A stretch of DNA of 6,741 nt from Lachnospiraceae bacterium UBA6452. Lineage in GTDB: Bacteria > Bacillota > Clostridia > Lachnospirales > Lachnospiraceae. Shown in pieces: positions 4,571 through 6,741 of this stretch. Position numbers and translations under genes: made by a program. The stretch covers positions 29,991-36,731 of the forward strand of contig DJNY01000055.1 in assembly GCA_002441865.1 (NCBI GenBank). Reading direction: 5' to 3'. The notes below the pieces were generated by a model, which worked only from the letters and a program-made list of their open reading frames with translations, made no database searches and was not told where the DNA came from. Numbering within the stretch: position 1 is the first letter of the stretch; the number at the start of each line of letters is the position of its first letter.

Positions 4571-5794
4571 TTATATCTGTATCCCATTCCGGACAAGCAG
4601 CGCCCTTGCTGTGTCCACGCTGTCCACACCCTCTTTGTTTTTGATCGGTGCAAACTCATGCTCCCGTACGACCTCAAATGGCAGGCACTTATCCATATCA
4701 TGGATCATATCCAGTACAAGCTGCTCAAACTTATAGCCGTTTGGCTCCTGCGGATTTATCTTTGTACCTGTTTCATCAATATGTGCGATCTTCTTTTCTA
4801 CTTTATGGTGCGGAAGCTTGTGGGACATCGTGCGTTCCAGTTCGCTGACGCGGAACAGGTAATTCAGGATCACGCCGTAATTATATGCGTATTCTCCTCT
4901 TTCATTTTTTTCCTCCCGCATTTCCTCTGTCAGCTCATAATATTCAATGATCGACGGTTTCCCATCTTCAAGACACATCACACCGACTTTTTCATCCGGG
5001 TTAGCCTTGGCTACCACTTTTGCACCCACATTGCACTGTTCCTCAATGCATGCTCCCACAAAAACCGGATCGGCGATCTTCTGCAATACATTATCTACAG
5101 CAAACACATTCAGCCATTCAATACCTGCTTTGTGAACCTGATCCAGAATACCGCTTCTTGCCATGGAAACAAACCATCCGCCGTTTCCGTTCGGGGAAGT
5201 CGCAATCCTGTCCTTCTCCTCCAGATAGACTTTACCGTTATGATCTACAGCAGGCGCCATCTCCTGCATAAAGAAGAAGACATGATCCTGCGGATAGCCA
5301 AAGTACTGATGTTCCTTGAAAAATGCCACTGTCTGATCATGGTTTTTATCACTTGTCATCACATATAAATAGATCATATGATCAGCCTGCGCAGTTACCT
5401 GCATCATATTATGGATCAGACATTCAAAAATATAGAGATCCCTGGTCACACCAATATTGTATACACCCTTTGGCGCATCGGAACCGAGTCTTGTCCCCAT
5501 TCCGCCGGCAAGTAAAACAGCCCCGACTTTATCGGCGCGGATCGCGTCCAGTCCGATCCTGCGGAACTCTTCTTTCTTTTTCTCAATTTCCGGAAGCTGC
5601 ATGGCGGCCAGCGGTGCAATCTTACCACGTTCCATTTTATGCGTGGCATCCATGGAAGATAATACTTCAAAATCTGTTGCCTCTATCTGTGAAAGAAGTG
5701 TCTTTTTCTGTTCCTCATTCAATTCCCCATAAAAATGCAGCAAGTGCTGTTGTCCGTATTTTGTCAGTTTATCCAGCGCCTGTTCATAATTCAT
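4571..5794 (-). CDS. UDPGP-family UDP-sugar pyrophosphorylase (AGX/UAP-like uridylyltransferase)
   Basis: This 407-residue enzyme would join UTP and a hexose-1-phosphate to make a UDP-sugar plus pyrophosphate. It belongs to the UDPGP type 1 family, which includes eukaryotic UDP-GlcNAc pyrophosphorylase, and not to bacterial GalU or GlmU. Visible motifs are the nucleotide loop LAGGMGTRLG (95-104) with PKG (108-110), MTSDKNHDQT (146-155), PNGNGG (201-206), FAVDN (231-235) with a likely metal or substrate Asp234, NYGVILNYLF (305-314), and EFAPIKNKEGVDSVDTAR (380-397) near the C terminus. The ATG has a modest AAAGGG upstream. The exact sugar (Glc-1-P, Gal-1-P or GlcNAc-1-P) cannot be read from sequence. 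The galE neighbour means either a Leloir-type or an amino-sugar role fits. It lies 28 nt after the metallophosphoesterase with no terminator between, so co-transcription is likely. Confidence 0.92.
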   Translation of the reverse strand: MNYEQALDKLTKYGQQHLLHFYGELNEEQKKTLLSQIEATDFEVLSSMDATHKMERGKIAPLAAMQLPEIEKKKEEFRRIGLDAIRADKVGAVLLAGGMGTRLGSDAPKGVYNIGVTRDLYIFECLIHNMMQVTAQADHMIYLYVMTSDKNHDQTVAFFKEHQYFGYPQDHVFFFMQEMAPAVDHNGKVYLEEKDRIATSPNGNGGWFVSMARSGILDQVHKAGIEWLNVFAVDNVLQKIADPVFVGACIEEQCNVGAKVVAKANPDEKVGVMCLEDGKPSIIEYYELTEEMREEKNERGEYAYNYGVILNYLFRVSELERTMSHKLPHHKVEKKIAHIDETGTKINPQEPNGYKFEQLVLDMIHDMDKCLPFEVVREHEFAPIKNKEGVDSVDTARALLVRNGIQI

Positions 5795-5822
5795 ATACGT
5801 TTCCCTTTCCCTTTCTTTATTG

Positions 5823-6722
5823 CTATTTTTTATTTTCAGTATATAAAGTCACTTTTACAAGTTCCGGCCGGTTTAAAAGCCGGATCGGGATCACACTGTT
5901 TCCCAGCCCGCGGCTGATCACAAGATCCGTATCTTTTTCGTGAAAAACGCCTTCTGTATAAGCAGGCAGAAAGCCCTGATCCGGTGCCACAAATCCGCCG
6001 ATAAACGGAATGCGGAACTGTCCGCCGTGCGCGTGCCCGCTCAAGACCAGACTGACCCCATATGCCGCATATTGATCCAGTCTCTGCGGTTCATGTGCCA
6101 GAAGGATCATAAAATCATCCGTCTTTTTCCGGGCAGCCAGCTTTTGCAGTGCCTTATCACATGCTGCGGCAGAAGCAAGCGATGCATCGTCGATCCCTGC
6201 CATATAAATGGTTTCCTTTTGCTCACCTCTCGCCAGAATACGCACTTCATCCTTCAGCACATGAACTCCTGCGTCTTCCAGCCCCTGCATGAGGTGATCC
6301 GTATTTTCTGCCGAAAGCCAGTTGTCATGATTTCCTGTTACAAAATAAACCGGTGCCAGATCTGCAACGGCGGAAACAAGCTCCAGCGCCGTATCGACAT
6401 CCGGTCGGTTGCTGTCTACCAGATCTCCTGTGAGCACGATCACATCCGGATCACATGCTTTTATTCTGCGCAGCAGTTTTCTTTGCCCCCTGCCAAAAGA
6501 TTTATTATGCAAATCTGATATTTGCACTATTGTACACCCATTAAAGCTTTGTGGCAAATCTTTATTTACAATATCATATTCCGTGACCGTCAGACCATTG
6601 TTCTGCCAGTATAAAAATGCCGCCAGCAGGCAGAAAAAAAGCAGGCAGAAGCATGCTTTTTTCTTTCGTCCATCTACTTTTCTTTGCGATCTGTCAGTTC
6701 TGGATGTAAAGGAAAACTTCAT
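5823..6722 (-). CDS. Membrane-anchored metallophosphoesterase (YkuE/YaeI-like)
   Basis: A calcineurin-like phosphoesterase of 299 residues with all the expected dinuclear metal motifs: SDLHN (Asp70, His72), TGDLVD (Asp100), GNHD (Asn131, His132), LAHEP (His210) and SGHAHGGQ (His230, His232). Residues 1-22 are strongly basic. Residues 23-39 form one hydrophobic segment with no obvious cleavage site and no twin-arginine motif, so a signal anchor with the catalytic domain outside the membrane is likely. The family hydrolyses phosphoester substrates that are often unknown; YkuE of B. subtilis is a cell-envelope member. The start ATG at 6720-6722 has GGTGG 4 nt upstream. It is the first visible gene of the operon leading to the pyrophosphorylase and galE; its promoter lies beyond the window. 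Confidence 0.93.
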   Translation of the reverse strand: MKFSFTSRTDRSQRKVDGRKKKACFCLLFFCLLAAFLYWQNNGLTVTEYDIVNKDLPQSFNGCTIVQISDLHNKSFGRGQRKLLRRIKACDPDVIVLTGDLVDSNRPDVDTALELVSAVADLAPVYFVTGNHDNWLSAENTDHLMQGLEDAGVHVLKDEVRILARGEQKETIYMAGIDDASLASAAACDKALQKLAARKKTDDFMILLAHEPQRLDQYAAYGVSLVLSGHAHGGQFRIPFIGGFVAPDQGFLPAYTEGVFHEKDTDLVISRGLGNSVIPIRLLNRPELVKVTLYTENKK

Positions 6723-6741
6723 ATTTCCACCTGCCTGTTTT

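Noticed and set aside
4472..5368. 298-codon plus-strand open frame
   Set aside because: It is the antisense of a clearly functional UDPGP-family gene, with no ribosome site and a composition typical of a shadow frame.

Overview
The window looks like chromosomal DNA of a Gram-positive, low-to-mid GC Clostridia, most likely Lachnospiraceae. The support is strong AGGAGG-type ribosome binding sites, sigma-A-type promoters, a RelQ-type small alarmone synthetase, an 88-residue protein of a type I associate with Lachnospiraceae, and an AGX-like UDP-sugar pyrophosphorylase beside galE. No mobile element, CRISPR array, tRNA or rRNA is visible. The family assignment is inferred from gene content and has not been tested by a search.

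Layout, left to right. (1) 4-1158, minus: a long coiled-coil protein with seven tandem heptads and a C-terminal membrane anchor. (2) 1159-1534: a 376-bp gap, the most unusual part of the window. It holds a minus promoter for the coiled-coil gene, and facing the other way an array of four TTCATA-like hexamers at exact 11-bp spacing, an extended -10 box (TGGTATACT), and about 150 nt of apparently structured plus-strand RNA. That RNA runs into the terminator hairpin of the next gene. (3) 1535-2254, minus: relQ, a (p)ppGpp synthetase with its own extended -10 promoter. (4) 2383-2649, minus: the small conserved protein. (5) 2849-3505, plus: a hemolysin III/PAQR-family membrane protein, divergent from the 88-residue gene across a 199-bp region rich in repeats. 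(6) 3502-6722, minus: a probable three-gene operon in the order membrane-anchored metallophosphoesterase, UDP-sugar pyrophosphorylase, galE, with gaps of 28 and about 52 nt. The galE stop overlaps the convergent hemolysin III stop.

How the genes work together. The pyrophosphorylase and GalE form a plausible module that makes and interconverts UDP-hexoses (UDP-Glc/UDP-Gal, perhaps UDP-GlcNAc/UDP-GalNAc) for galactose use or for cell-surface glycans. The upstream metallophosphoesterase may act at the envelope. relQ makes alarmone independently of the ribosome.

The strongest candidate for something undescribed is the plus-strand small RNA at about 1373-1530. Its promoter has the geometry of a PhoB/PhoP (OmpR-family) response-regulator target, and its 3' end is antisense to the relQ mRNA 3' untranslated region. 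If it is real, it would link a two-component signal to a stringent-response gene.
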